Shown here piece after piece: positions 1 to 8,075 of a stretch of 64,000 nt of DNA. The notes beneath the pieces were generated by a model. The model made no database searches. It was given only the letters and a program-made list of their open reading frames with translations, and was not told the DNA's origin. The DNA is from an uncultured bacterium. GTDB lineage: Bacteria; Actinomycetota; Coriobacteriia; Coriobacteriales; Coriobacteriaceae. Location: NCBI GenBank assembly GCA_905215385.1, contig CAJMPY010000015.1, forward strand, positions 1-64,000, written 5' to 3'. Within the stretch, counting starts at the first letter, position 1; each line of letters opens with the position of its first letter. A program made the translations under genes and the position numbers.

Positions 1-35
1 TTTATATTTTTGTTCATGTAATCACTCCTTCTTAA

Positions 36-635
36 TTACAAATTTTTAGCATCTAATTTATTGAGGTTTTTCGCCTCGGATGCATTTAAATCCTCCAATA
101 AGAGCGTTTTTTGGCGATTATTCTCGAGAATTGTCTCCTTCCGATTATTTGCTTTTATCTTTTCGCTTTTCTCGTGCGACCGTCCGCCCATGCCAAGCAG
201 AAAGCCGATTCCAATTAGCGTGGTTATTGCAAGAGGGAGAAATGGTTTAATCACATTAATAAAGCCAAAAAAGGGCTTTACTAGGTATGAGCAGTAGCCG
301 CCGAGGTCGGGACTAAAAATAAGGGCTACAAATGCATACCCGCTGAAAATCGAACTAATAAACGAAGCGAAGATCGCCGTTACGAAGGCCAGTGCGATAA
401 TTCCTGCGGCAGATGTTGCGCCAAACAATAGGGCCGATAAGATGCCTGAAGATATATTGCCGGCCAGTCCACTTTCGTTGTAGTCGTTTGGAACGTCGGT
501 CGGGACCAGTTTTTTTCTTTCTGAATTGACATAGCCTTCGAGAGCACGGATTGCGTTTTGCTGTACAAGCACTGATTTTTCTAAATTGTAGATTGATTTG
601 ACGTAGTTTCGCAGGTCGTTCCCCTGAACTTCCAT
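36..635 (-). CDS. Hypothetical multi-pass membrane protein
   Basis: 199 aa, family not recognised. Residues 1-45 are hydrophilic and probably helical. Hydrophobic stretches follow at roughly 58-90, 95-125 and 130-152, and the Lys/Glu/Asn-rich C-terminal 45 residues look like a coiled-coil tail. A GGAAGG ribosome site lies just upstream of the ATG at 635. The gene is divergent from the XRE regulator at 701, which may control it. Base composition is clearly more AT-rich than the housekeeping genes that follow, which suggests acquired DNA. No function can be assigned. Confidence 0.6.
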   Translation of the reverse strand: MEVQGNDLRNYVKSIYNLEKSVLVQQNAIRALEGYVNSERKKLVPTDVPNDYNESGLAGNISSGILSALLFGATSAAGIIALAFVTAIFASFISSIFSGYAFVALIFSPDLGGYCSYLVKPFFGFINVIKPFLPLAITTLIGIGFLLGMGGRSHEKSEKIKANNRKETILENNRQKTLLLEDLNASEAKNLNKLDAKNL

Positions 636-700
636 ATCTGACCTTCCTTGTTGTAATATATCCCAACAGTAGCATTACTATATCACGTACGCTCTCTAGC

Positions 701-928
701 ATGGATAACAGCCAAAATGCGGGATATAGAGTGCTCGTAGGTCATAATTTAAAAAAGCTGAGAACGACCCAAGGGCTGTCGTTGCGAAAACTTGGCTATA
801 TGACCGGAATTGACTATGCGCATGTTCATTCAATCGAAACGGGCAATGCTAATCCGACAATTGGTACATTGATAAAACTTGCCGATGCATTGGACATCGA
901 CTTGAAAAGTCTATTAGACTCGAATTAG
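701..928 (+). CDS. Small XRE-family HTH transcriptional regulator
   Basis: 75 aa, essentially one Cro/C1-type helix-turn-helix domain: VGHNLKKLRTTQGLSLRKLG, then a recognition helix and the typical SIETGNANPTIGTLIKLADAL end. There is no effector domain. A TACTAT -10-like box at 676-681 is only about 20 bp before the ATG and there is no clear Shine-Dalgarno site, so the mRNA may be nearly leaderless. It is divergent from the membrane protein at 36-635, the usual arrangement for a local repressor. AT-richer than the core genes. The domain assignment is firm; the target is inferred. Confidence 0.8.
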   Translation: MDNSQNAGYRVLVGHNLKKLRTTQGLSLRKLGYMTGIDYAHVHSIETGNANPTIGTLIKLADALDIDLKSLLDSN

Positions 929-1032
929 CAAGTCATTTAAAAGCCGAATGATTGATATCTGCCTGCTACAATGGAGCGAAATCTCCTATATAGCATCGAG
1001 CGGGGCATCACATCGACTGGGGAGGTACGCAT

Positions 1033-1557
1033 ATGTCGGGCACTCAGCATAAGATCGCTTCCGGCAAGCGCCTGGACGTCATTAGCTGGGACGAGTTCTT
1101 TATGAGCGTGGCCATCGCCGCGCAGCGCCGTAGCAAGGACCCCAACACGCAGGTGGGAGCATGCATCGCCAGCACCAACCACCGCATCCTTTCGGTGGGT
1201 TACAACGGCACGCCCTCGGCGCTCAACGACGACTTTTTCCCGTGGGGTACGAGCGATGACCCGCTGCAGGACAAGCACAACTACGTGGTCCATGCCGAGG
1301 CCAACGCCGTGCTCAACTACCGTGGCTCGCTCAAGGACCTCGAGGGTTCCACGGTCTACGTCACGCTGTTCCCGTGCCACGACTGCGCCAAGATCCTGGC
1401 GCAGGTGGGCGTGGGCGAGGTCGTCTACCTGGACAATAAGTATGCCGACACCGATGACGGCCGTATCAGCCGCCGCATTCTCGACTCCTGCGGCATCAGC
1501 TACCGCCAGGTCATCGTCGATGTCCAGATTGGTACCGGGGAGCAGACTCAGCAGTAG
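1033..1557 (+). CDS. dCMP deaminase (ComEB-like cytidine/deoxycytidylate deaminase)
   Basis: 174 aa, deoxycytidylate deaminase family: converts dCMP to dUMP in the cytoplasm, feeding thymidylate synthesis. The zinc site is visible as HAEANAVLN (His87 ligand, Glu89 proton shuttle) and PCHDC (Cys115 and Cys118 ligands). The N-terminal SWDEFFMSVAIAAQRRSKDP stretch is typical of ComEB/dCMP deaminases. The ATG follows a strong GGGGAGG site. It stands alone, with short intergenic gaps on both sides. ComEB in Bacillus lies in a competence operon; there is no competence gene here, so the nucleotide role is preferred. Confidence 0.92.
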   Translation: MSGTQHKIASGKRLDVISWDEFFMSVAIAAQRRSKDPNTQVGACIASTNHRILSVGYNGTPSALNDDFFPWGTSDDPLQDKHNYVVHAEANAVLNYRGSLKDLEGSTVYVTLFPCHDCAKILAQVGVGEVVYLDNKYADTDDGRISRRILDSCGISYRQVIVDVQIGTGEQTQQ

Positions 1558-1727
1558 CGCGTGCCAACGCCAGCTGGCGGCAAAACAGCCAAAAGAGACC
1601 CGTCCCAAATTGACTGCTCGTGAAAGTCGTGTCCGCACGCATGGCTGGCGCCTAAGCGGGTACATGGCTGTAGTAACATAGCCCCTGTCCGCGGGCGTGC
1701 CCGCGTTATTGTGAGAAAGGAGCCCCT

Positions 1728-2006
1728 GTGGCTGTTAACGAAGAGCTGCTTAAGAAGGTTCTTGAAGAGATTCGCCCCAACCTGCAGGCCGATGGCGGCG
1801 ATATGGAGTATGTGGGCGTCGACGACGAGGGTGTTGTCAAGCTGGAGCTGCAGGGCGCCTGCGCCGGCTGCCCCATGAGCTCGCTAACCCTTTCCATGGG
1901 TATCGAGCGCATCCTGAAGGAGCATGTGCCCGGCGTTACCCGCGTTGAGCAGGTCAATGCTTCCGGCGAGGCCGAGGACCTGTACGACGAGTACGCGCCG
2001 TTCTAA
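1728..2006 (+). CDS. NifU C-terminal-domain Fe-S cluster protein
   Basis: 92 aa, consisting only of the NifU C-terminal (Nfu) domain, which binds a transient Fe-S cluster and passes it to apo-proteins. The CxxC motif is CAGC (Cys45, Cys48), and the N-terminal VLEEIRPNLQADGGD block is a family signature. It starts with GTG, chosen because of the GAAAGGAG site at 1715-1722. A stand-alone Nfu is usual in Gram-positive bacteria. No suf or isc genes are adjacent. Confidence 0.92.
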   Translation: MAVNEELLKKVLEEIRPNLQADGGDMEYVGVDDEGVVKLELQGACAGCPMSSLTLSMGIERILKEHVPGVTRVEQVNASGEAEDLYDEYAPF

Positions 2007-2055
2007 GATGCGAAAGCTGCGGACGGTACGCTCCGCATAGACGTTACGTCCAAAT

Positions 2056-2090
2056 ATGCGGCTGCGAGCGTAAGGCCCGCGGCCGCATTT
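2056..2090 (+). terminator. Weak hairpin between nfu and lgt
   Basis: ATGCGGC at 2056-2062 pairs with GCCGCAT at 2082-2088 and is followed by a short T run. The inner bases are GC-rich. The tail is too short to be sure it terminates transcription. Confidence 0.35.
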
Positions 2091-2114
2091 GTATGTAGGG
2101 AGCAGGGGATCGAT

Positions 2115-2936
2115 ATGCTCAACGACCTCTACCATATGCTTGATCCCGTCGCGATCTCGGCGGGCCCCATCACCATCTACTGGTACGGCCTGGCCTATGT
2201 GGTCGGCGCCCTGCTTACGGCAGTCGTTATGTATCGCACGCAGCGTCGTTGGGGCTTCGACATTACGATCGATGACTTGACGAGCGTCGTGGTCGGCGCG
2301 GTCTTTGGCCTCATCATCGGCGCGCGCCTGTTTTACGTCGTCTTTTACGGCGATGGCTACTATTGGACCCACCCGCTCGAGATCTTTGCCACCAACGAGG
2401 GCGGCATGAGCTTCCACGGCGGCCTGGTGGGCGGCATCTTGGGCGGCATCATCGTGTGCCGCATGTATAAGCTCGACGCCTGGACCGTCGCCGACCTTGC
2501 CGTGATCGGCGCCCCGCTGGCCCTGTGCCTGGGACGCTGCGCCAACTTCGTAAACGGTGAGCTGTGGGGTAAGCCGACCGATCTGCCCTGGGGTGTGGTC
2601 TTTGGCGGCACCGCGGGCGATGTGCCACGCCATCCCTCCCAGCTCTACGAGGCGTTTCTTGAAGGCATCGTGCTCTTTTGCATCCTGCAGGTGCTCAGTC
2701 GCAAAAAACCGCTGATGCCCCAGGGTACGTTTATGGGCGTCTTTGTGATGGGCTACGGCATCGTTCGCTTTTTGATTGAGTTTGTGCGCGTGCCCGATGC
2801 GCAGCTGGGCTATCTGCTGGGCGGCGTCATCACCATGGGTCAGCTGCTGAGCCTGCCGCTCGTAATCGCGGGTCTGGCGCTCATCATCTTCGCCCGACAC
2901 CGCAACCGTCCCCAGCGCGTCTACCTGGACGCCTAA
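2115..2936 (+). CDS. lgt: Prolipoprotein diacylglyceryl transferase
   Basis: 273 aa, Lgt family: moves diacylglycerol from phosphatidylglycerol to the lipobox Cys of prelipoproteins, the first step of lipoprotein maturation at the cytoplasmic membrane. Seen: about seven hydrophobic segments, GARLFYV, the MSFHGGLVGG block with the conserved His-Gly-Gly, and the Lgt signature GRCANFVNGELWG with RHPSQLYEA after it. The start ATG at 2115 follows AGGGAGCAGGGG. It is directly followed by a GGGACAGG hairpin and a large membrane protein gene. Confidence 0.96.
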   Translation: MLNDLYHMLDPVAISAGPITIYWYGLAYVVGALLTAVVMYRTQRRWGFDITIDDLTSVVVGAVFGLIIGARLFYVVFYGDGYYWTHPLEIFATNEGGMSFHGGLVGGILGGIIVCRMYKLDAWTVADLAVIGAPLALCLGRCANFVNGELWGKPTDLPWGVVFGGTAGDVPRHPSQLYEAFLEGIVLFCILQVLSRKKPLMPQGTFMGVFVMGYGIVRFLIEFVRVPDAQLGYLLGGVITMGQLLSLPLVIAGLALIIFARHRNRPQRVYLDA

Positions 2937-2940
2937 CCAA

Positions 2941-2977
2941 GACCACCACAAAGGGGACAGGCGCCTTTGTGGTGGTC
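2941..2977. repeat. GGGACAGG-loop hairpin, copy 1
   Basis: A perfect 12-bp inverted repeat (GACCACCACAAA at 2941-2952 with TTTGTGGTGGTC at 2966-2977) around the loop GGGGACAGGCGCC. It starts a few bases after the lgt stop codon. It has no T-tract, so it is not a standard terminator. Loop shared with the copies at 3003, 5262, 7869, 36792 and 42658. Confidence 0.8.
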
Positions 2978-3002
2978 TGCTGGGCAACGATGGCAGAACT
3001 GT

Positions 3003-3057
3003 AACGTTTTCCCAGATAAAACCTGCCAAAATAAACCTGTCCCTTTTTGGCGGGTTT
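3003..3057 (-). repeat. GGGACAGG-loop hairpin with AACGTTTTC tail, copy 2 (inverted)
   Basis: AAACCTGCCAAAA at 3019-3031 pairs with TTTTGGCGGGTTT at 3045-3057 (one G-U pair). The loop contains the complement of GGGACAGG. On the minus strand the hairpin is followed by TTTTATCTGGGAAAACGT, shared almost exactly with the copies at 7869 and 36792. It lies just upstream of the start of the next gene. Confidence 0.8.
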
Positions 3058-3077
3058 CTAGAAAGGCTCTTTGGACT

Positions 3078-5261
3078 GTGAAGGATTCCGACCTCTCCAC
3101 AACGGCTGCGCGCGACGCTGCCCGCATCGTCTGGTTTAAGCGCTACCCCGCCAAGCAGACGCTCATCGCATTTCTGCTCGCGCTGTTGGCGACCACGGCG
3201 TTTTCCATCGATCCCGCGCCGGTCTCGAGCAACGCAGTCTTGGCGATTGACCCCAAAGCCTCGGGCATGCTGTACGTGTGCTACGAGGTGCTCCTCTCGT
3301 TTGCCGGCCATACCGACGCGGTCATGCTGCTTGCGCTTGCCTGCCTGCTCACTCTGCCGTTTCGCTACGTATTCTTTGGCCGCGGCGATGCTTGGCGTCC
3401 TTCGGTGATCCTTCCGTCGCTGTTCTTTGCCGTCTGCATGGTGTTTGGCCGCAGCTACGACCTCACCGATTCTGCCGAGATCGTACTCGGCGACAAGGCT
3501 CGGATCATCTGCGCCTGGATAGGCGGTGCGGGCTGGATGCTCTTGGCGGTCGTTGCCTTCTACCTGGCTTTTGAGTGTCTAGATTGGCTGAGCTCTCGGC
3601 GCATTCCGTTTTCCGAAGCGCACTTTGGCCGCGTATGGCGTGTGGCTCACGCCGTGCTTTCGGTCCATCCCTTTGTCGGGCCCTTCCTGGTGCTTATGGT
3701 CGCCTGGGCGCCCACGCTCATCGCTTCGCTGCCCGGCCTTTTTATGGGAGATACGGGTGCGCAGATTCGCCAGTGGTTCAACTACCCCAACGGCACGAGT
3801 GACTACCTGCGTCTGCTCAATCCCAATGTGTTGCTCAACGGACATCACCCCGTGGTGCACACGGCTATCATCGGTTCGTGCGTCCAGCTGGGGCTTTCAC
3901 TGTTCAACAGTGCCAACGCAGGTCTTGCCATCTACACCTGCGCTCAGTTCGTCATTACGGCCGCCTGCATGGCCTATTCCATCTCGTCGCTGCGCAAGCT
4001 GGGCGTGAGTCTGCCGGTCCGCGGCGTGATCTTGCTGTTCTTTGTGTTTATGCCCATGTTCTCCAACTACGCGGCCCTGCTTACCAAAGATGTGCTGTTT
4101 GCCGACGCGTTTTTGGTGCTGTTGGTGCAGGCCGTGAAGCTCGTGGCATGCGGCCTGCCCCGTCGCGATGCCAATGCCGAGCGTGCGGGCGAACAGAGGC
4201 CCGTGCTCTTTGCGCGCCATGACTGGCTGCTGCTCGCTCTGGGCGCCATGGGTTCCACGTTTCTGCGCAACGGCGGCCTGGTGTTTCCCCTGGCGGCATG
4301 CGTAATCGCGGCGGCGTTTTGCGCATGGGACGCGCATGTGGCTCGTCGCGCAGCCAAGCAGGCTGGTGCTGCGCCTTCGGGCTCCATCCCGCGGTTCCGC
4401 TGGGTGGGAGTTCTTGCGGGGCTTGCACTCTGCCTTGCCTCTAATATGTACTTCACCAAGGTCTTTATGCCGGCGCACGACATTACGCCCGGCTCCAAGC
4501 GCGAAATCCTCTCGATTCCGTTCCAGCAGACGGCTCGTTTCGTCCAAAAGCACGACGGCCTCAACTCGGGCGTCAACCCCACGGTTAAGGAAGACGGCAC
4601 CATCGTGGAGGCTCCTTGCGACGGCTTGGTGACCGACGAAGAGCGTGCCGTGATTGACCGGGTGCTCAAGTACGAGAATCTGGGCCGCCGCTACAACCCG
4701 GATAAGTCGGATGCCGTCAAAAATTGCTTTAACGAATACGCCTCGCAGGAGGACATCAAGGCCTATTTTGAGGTGTGGGCCCAGATGTTCAAAAAGGATC
4801 CCGAGTGCTATATCTCGGCGCTCATCAATAACTACTACGGCTACTTTTATCCGAGTGCCCGCGATGCGTGGGTCTACAGTACGGCGCGCAGTGCCGAGAT
4901 TATGGCGAAGCCCGATAACCTCAAGTACTTTGACTTCCATCCGGTCGATAGCAAGGTTGTGCGCTGGTGCGACCACCTGATAAACCTGTATCGCGTGGCG
5001 GTGCAGCGCATTCCGTTTATCTCGCTCACCATGAGCTCGGCCACCTATGTGTGGATCATGATCGCCGTGGTGGTCTATCTGCTACGTCGTCATTCGTGGC
5101 GCGGTCTGGCCATTTGGTTGCCGCTGCTGGGCGTGCTTGCCGTGTGCCTGATCGGTCCCTGCAACGGTTCGACCTATATGCGCTACCTGTATCCGGTTAT
5201 CGCCTGCATGCCCTTTGCCATCGGCGCCACCATCACCCGCAGCGACCTCCTCTGGTCCTAA
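3078..5261 (+). CDS. Large multi-pass membrane protein (DUF6020-like)
   Basis: 727 aa from a GTG at 3078, chosen because of the AGAAAGG site just before it; an upstream ATG at 2967 would translate through the repeat element and is rejected. At least ten hydrophobic segments are spread over both halves. The loop with MGDTGAQIRQWFNYPNG and LLNGHHPVVHT, then LLTKDVLFADAF, resembles DUF6020-type proteins, whose topology recalls GT-C glycosyltransferases. A long hydrophilic, probably extracytoplasmic, section runs over residues 465-640. A role in cell-surface glycan transfer is inference; no catalytic residue can be named. A GGGACAGG hairpin begins immediately after its stop codon. Confidence 0.7.
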   Translation: MKDSDLSTTAARDAARIVWFKRYPAKQTLIAFLLALLATTAFSIDPAPVSSNAVLAIDPKASGMLYVCYEVLLSFAGHTDAVMLLALACLLTLPFRYVFFGRGDAWRPSVILPSLFFAVCMVFGRSYDLTDSAEIVLGDKARIICAWIGGAGWMLLAVVAFYLAFECLDWLSSRRIPFSEAHFGRVWRVAHAVLSVHPFVGPFLVLMVAWAPTLIASLPGLFMGDTGAQIRQWFNYPNGTSDYLRLLNPNVLLNGHHPVVHTAIIGSCVQLGLSLFNSANAGLAIYTCAQFVITAACMAYSISSLRKLGVSLPVRGVILLFFVFMPMFSNYAALLTKDVLFADAFLVLLVQAVKLVACGLPRRDANAERAGEQRPVLFARHDWLLLALGAMGSTFLRNGGLVFPLAACVIAAAFCAWDAHVARRAAKQAGAAPSGSIPRFRWVGVLAGLALCLASNMYFTKVFMPAHDITPGSKREILSIPFQQTARFVQKHDGLNSGVNPTVKEDGTIVEAPCDGLVTDEERAVIDRVLKYENLGRRYNPDKSDAVKNCFNEYASQEDIKAYFEVWAQMFKKDPECYISALINNYYGYFYPSARDAWVYSTARSAEIMAKPDNLKYFDFHPVDSKVVRWCDHLINLYRVAVQRIPFISLTMSSATYVWIMIAVVVYLLRRHSWRGLAIWLPLLGVLAVCLIGPCNGSTYMRYLYPVIACMPFAIGATITRSDLLWS

Positions 5262-5296
5262 TTTGGTGCAAAGGGGACAGGTTGCTTTGCACCAAA
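5262..5296. repeat. GGGACAGG-loop hairpin, copy 3
   Basis: A perfect 12-bp inverted repeat (TTTGGTGCAAAG at 5262-5273 with CTTTGCACCAAA at 5285-5296) around the loop GGGACAGGTTG. It begins at the base after the preceding stop codon. Confidence 0.8.
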
Positions 5297-5426
5297 GGGT
5301 GGCATCATCACGACGCCTTCATTTTGGGGTTTATCTCGCAGGCCAGTAGGTATATCATAACGACGTTTGTTTATATTGCCCGAGCATCTGCGCTGGGCTT
5401 TAGGTCGAAACCGATAGGAGACACGT

Positions 5427-6233
5427 ATGTCCGGACACTCTAAGTGGGCCACAACCAAGCATCGTAAGGGCGCGCAGGACGCCAAGCGTTCCGCCCTCTT
5501 CTCCAAGCTGAGCCGCAACATCACCGTTGCTGCCCGTCTCGGCGGTGACCCGCTGCCCGAGAACAACGCCAGCCTCGCCGCTGCCGTTGCCAAGGCCAAG
5601 GCTCAGTCCATGCCCAAGGACAAGATCAAGTCCGCTATCGACAAGGCCTTTGGTTCGGGTGCCGATGCCGCCGTCTACGAGAACATCGTGTACGAGGGCT
5701 ATGGTCCCGCCGGTGTTGCCGTCTACGTTGACTGCCTGACCGACAACCGCAACCGTACTGCCGCCGATGTCCGTTCCGCTTTCTCCCACGCTGGCGGCAA
5801 CCTGGGCACTTCCGGCTCCGTCGCCTTCCAGTTTGAGCGCAAGGGCCAGATCGTCGTCGCGAAGGAGATCCTGGATGAGAACGCCAAGAAGGAGACCATG
5901 ATCGCCAACGGTGCTGCCGGTGACGAGGATGAGTTCATGATGGCCATCGCCGAGGCCGGTGGCGAGGACTACGAGGACGCCGGCGAGGAGTGGATCGTCT
6001 GGACCGCTGCCAACGACGTCATGGCTGTCTCCAAGGCACTCGAGGAGCAGGGCATCCAGGTCAAGGGCTCCGAGACCACCATGGTCCCGACTACCCCGAC
6101 CGAGGTCTCCGGCGCCGACGCCAAGAAGGTCCAGCGCCTCATCGACCGCCTCGAGGAGCTCGACGACGTCCAGGACGTCTACAGCACCATGGATATGACC
6201 GACGAGGTCATCGCTGCCCTCGAGGAGGAGTAG
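5427..6233 (+). CDS. YebC/PmpR-family protein
   Basis: 268 aa, YebC/TACO1 family. The N-terminal MSGHSKWATTKHRKGAQDAK block is diagnostic, followed by the family's SMPKDKIKSAIDKA and VYEGYGPAGVAVYVDCLTDN. Family members act as transcription regulators or, by more recent work, as ribosome-associated factors that ease translation of difficult sequences. It is about 20 residues longer than typical bacterial members; the extra length is acidic. A good ribosome site (GATAGGAGA) precedes the ATG. No ruv genes are adjacent, unlike in many bacteria. Confidence 0.94.
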   Translation: MSGHSKWATTKHRKGAQDAKRSALFSKLSRNITVAARLGGDPLPENNASLAAAVAKAKAQSMPKDKIKSAIDKAFGSGADAAVYENIVYEGYGPAGVAVYVDCLTDNRNRTAADVRSAFSHAGGNLGTSGSVAFQFERKGQIVVAKEILDENAKKETMIANGAAGDEDEFMMAIAEAGGEDYEDAGEEWIVWTAANDVMAVSKALEEQGIQVKGSETTMVPTTPTEVSGADAKKVQRLIDRLEELDDVQDVYSTMDMTDEVIAALEEE

Positions 6234-6302
6234 CGCCCGCGCGGGTTAAGCCGCGCATATCTGGGCATAATGAAACGAGCATGCAAGCCTCGTGGAATAG
6301 AT

Positions 6303-6344
6303 GAGCCGGATCCGCGTGCGTACAGCACCGGACCCGGCTCTTTT
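6303..6344 (+). terminator. Rho-independent terminator after yebC
   Basis: GAGCCGGATCCG at 6303-6314 pairs with CGGACCCGGCTC at 6329-6340 (one mismatch), followed by TTTT. A TATAAT box at 6344-6349 directly after it could be the -10 element of the next operon, although no convincing -35 is visible. Confidence 0.75.
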
Positions 6345-6398
6345 ATAATGATGCGAATCGTTTTGCATTCTGTGGACCGAAACCTGAAGGGAGCGCGC

Positions 6399-6944
6399 GT
6401 GCGCGTACTCAAACGAGCCCTAGCGATCGTGTATCTTGCCGCCGCCATCGTGGCGCTGGGTACGCTTGTCTGCCAGTTCTGGGGACCGTATACGTATCGC
6501 TTTATGCTGCTGTTACGTGACACCATGCCTCGCGTCGTCGTTACGGTGTGCGCCGCCATCGTGGCACTTGGCGTGCTCATCGGGTTTTTCCGCCTGATGT
6601 TCGCGCGTCGCGAGCCGTCCTGCGTGCATCCGGCGGGGGAGCGCAATATCGAGGTCACGCTCGCAGCGCTTTCCTCGTGTGCCCGTGCCGCGGCGGAGTG
6701 CGATGATCGCGTGATGGTTGAGCATATCGAGGCACGTGTTCAGGGTTCCGATGAGTCGCGCGTTCGTTTTAAGGTCGAGGCCATCGCGCTCGACGACCGG
6801 GACGTGGCCTCCCAAGCTATCGCGATGCAGCAACGTATCGAGGATGCCTGCGACACCATGCTCGGCACGCCGGGCACGACCGCGCGCGTCCGTTTTTTGC
6901 CGTCCAAGACTACCGTCCAGACCGTGGAGGTTTCCGGTGAGTGA
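6399..6944 (+). CDS. AmaP-like alkaline-shock membrane anchor protein
   Basis: 181 aa from GTG 6399, which sits 5 nt after AAGGGAG; an ATG at 6270 would read through the yebC terminator. Two N-terminal membrane segments (about residues 7-27 and 44-64) are followed by a soluble domain of about 115 residues. In Firmicutes AmaP holds the abundant Asp23 protein at the membrane. The assignment rests on the topology and on the following DUF2273 and Asp23/Gls24 genes, the classic trio. It overlaps the DUF2273 gene by 8 nt. Confidence 0.75.
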   Translation: MRVLKRALAIVYLAAAIVALGTLVCQFWGPYTYRFMLLLRDTMPRVVVTVCAAIVALGVLIGFFRLMFARREPSCVHPAGERNIEVTLAALSSCARAAAECDDRVMVEHIEARVQGSDESRVRFKVEAIALDDRDVASQAIAMQQRIEDACDTMLGTPGTTARVRFLPSKTTVQTVEVSGE

Positions 6945-7314
6945 TATCAACCAAGACAAGACCGCCCGCACGCCGCGCCTGGCGATCGACCAGAACGCTA
7001 CGCCGGCAGGCGAGACCGCCGACACCAAGCCCGAGGCCGGCGAGCAGCATGACGTCGCCGCTAACGACTTTGACGAGGCCATGGGTCTCATCAAAGGTAC
7101 GGGCGCTGCTATCTGGAGCTATGCCGTGCGCCACCCCAACACTACGCTCGGCGCCGTGGCAGGCTTTATCCTCGCCGTGCTGGTACTTACGTTGGGCCTG
7201 TGGGACACGCTCGTCATCGCATTCTTTGTGCTGATCGGTGCCGTGATCGGCCAGATTCGCGACGGCGAGAACGGCATCGTCAACTTCTTCGGCCGCCTGT
7301 TTAGCGGCCGCTAA
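6937..7314 (+). CDS. DUF2273-type small membrane protein of the Asp23 operon
   Basis: 125 aa from GTG 6937 inside the end of the AmaP-like gene, an overlap that implies translational coupling. The first 60 residues are hydrophilic and rich in Ala, Asp and Glu. Two adjacent membrane segments (about 72-90 and 92-108) end in GQIRDGENGIVNFFGRLF, a DUF2273-like ending. Members of this family accompany Asp23/Gls24 proteins. The long acidic N-terminal extension is unusual for a family normally of 60-80 residues. Confidence 0.75.
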   Translation: MSDINQDKTARTPRLAIDQNATPAGETADTKPEAGEQHDVAANDFDEAMGLIKGTGAAIWSYAVRHPNTTLGAVAGFILAVLVLTLGLWDTLVIAFFVLIGAVIGQIRDGENGIVNFFGRLFSGR

Positions 7315-7358
7315 TACGTATTCGACTGTTGCATCCGCGGCAGGCATAAGGAGGAACC

Positions 7359-7871
7359 ATGGCTTTTAACACGAAGGTCGATGTGGCCGATACCGAGCTC
7401 GAGGCAAACGAGGCCGTCGCCGCCGAGGCGGAGGACGTAACGCTCGAGGACGAGGCGCTCGTCGAGGCAGAGTCCGAAGATGAGGGCGACGAGGAGGCGG
7501 ACGAGTCCGAGGACTCGCTGACCTATTCCAACGGCGTGATTGAGAAGATCGTCGCCATGGCCACCCGCGAGGTGCCGCACGTCCTGGGCATGAAGGGCAA
7601 CCTCATGCACTTTGTGCAGGAGCAGTTTGGTGCCGAGAACCTGACCAAGGGCGTGACGGTCGAGGTCACCGACGACAACCGCGTGGTCGTCAACATCTCG
7701 GTCATCATCGAGTACGGTGCCTATGCGCCTGCGATCTTTGACGACGTTAAGGCGCGCGTCACCGAGCGTCTGGCAGCGATGACCGGCCTTGAGGTGGCAG
7801 GTGTCAACCTGCGCATCGAGGATGTCATCACCCCCGAGGAGTACGAGCACCGCACCAGCCAGCACGAGTAA
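7359..7871 (+). CDS. Asp23/Gls24-family envelope stress protein
   Basis: 170 aa. Residues 1-50 are a very acidic, low-complexity lead (repeated Glu/Ala/Asp). The Asp23/Gls24 domain follows: NGVIEKIVAMATREVPHVLG, then VEVTDDNRVVVNISVIIEYG and a C-terminal VAGVNLRIEDVITPEE. Asp23 proteins lie under the membrane of Gram-positive cells and are linked to alkaline or envelope stress. Strong AAGGAGG ribosome site. Third gene of the AmaP-DUF2273-Asp23 operon; a repeat element starts at its stop codon. Confidence 0.9.
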   Translation: MAFNTKVDVADTELEANEAVAAEAEDVTLEDEALVEAESEDEGDEEADESEDSLTYSNGVIEKIVAMATREVPHVLGMKGNLMHFVQEQFGAENLTKGVTVEVTDDNRVVVNISVIIEYGAYAPAIFDDVKARVTERLAAMTGLEVAGVNLRIEDVITPEEYEHRTSQHE

Positions 7872-7920
7872 CCTACCAAAAAGGGATGTTTATTTTGGCA
7901 GGTTTTATCTGCGAAAACGT
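7869..7920 (+). repeat. GGGACAGG-type hairpin with tail, copy 4
   Basis: Begins at the stop codon of the Asp23 gene. AACCTACCAAAA at 7870-7881 pairs with TTTTGGCAGGTT at 7893-7904; the loop is AGGGATGTTTA, a variant of the usual one. It continues with TTTATCTGCGAAAACGT, as in the copies at 3003 (minus strand) and 36792. Confidence 0.8.
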
Positions 7921-7921
7921 T

Positions 7922-7963
7922 AAACGGCCGACCGCGCAAGCAAAAGCGTGGCCGGCCGTTTTT
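7922..7963 (+). terminator. Terminator of the Asp23 operon
   Basis: AACGGCCG at 7923-7930 pairs with CGGCCGTT at 7953-7960, with further partial pairing inside, and ends in TTTTT. The repeat element at 7869 lies between the stop codon and this terminator. Confidence 0.8.
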
Positions 7964-8075
7964 GTACGCACCCGATGTAGTCATACCGCTCGTCTAACTA
8001 AGGGTTGCAAACCCCGCGTTCCGCGTTACCCTAATGGGCGCATTGTTTCCAAATTGTTAACGAGGGGTTGCCGTA

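Noticed and set aside
2967..3077. Longer N-terminus of the DUF6020-like protein
   Set aside because: It would translate the inverted GGGACAGG repeat; GTG 3078 has a proper ribosome site.
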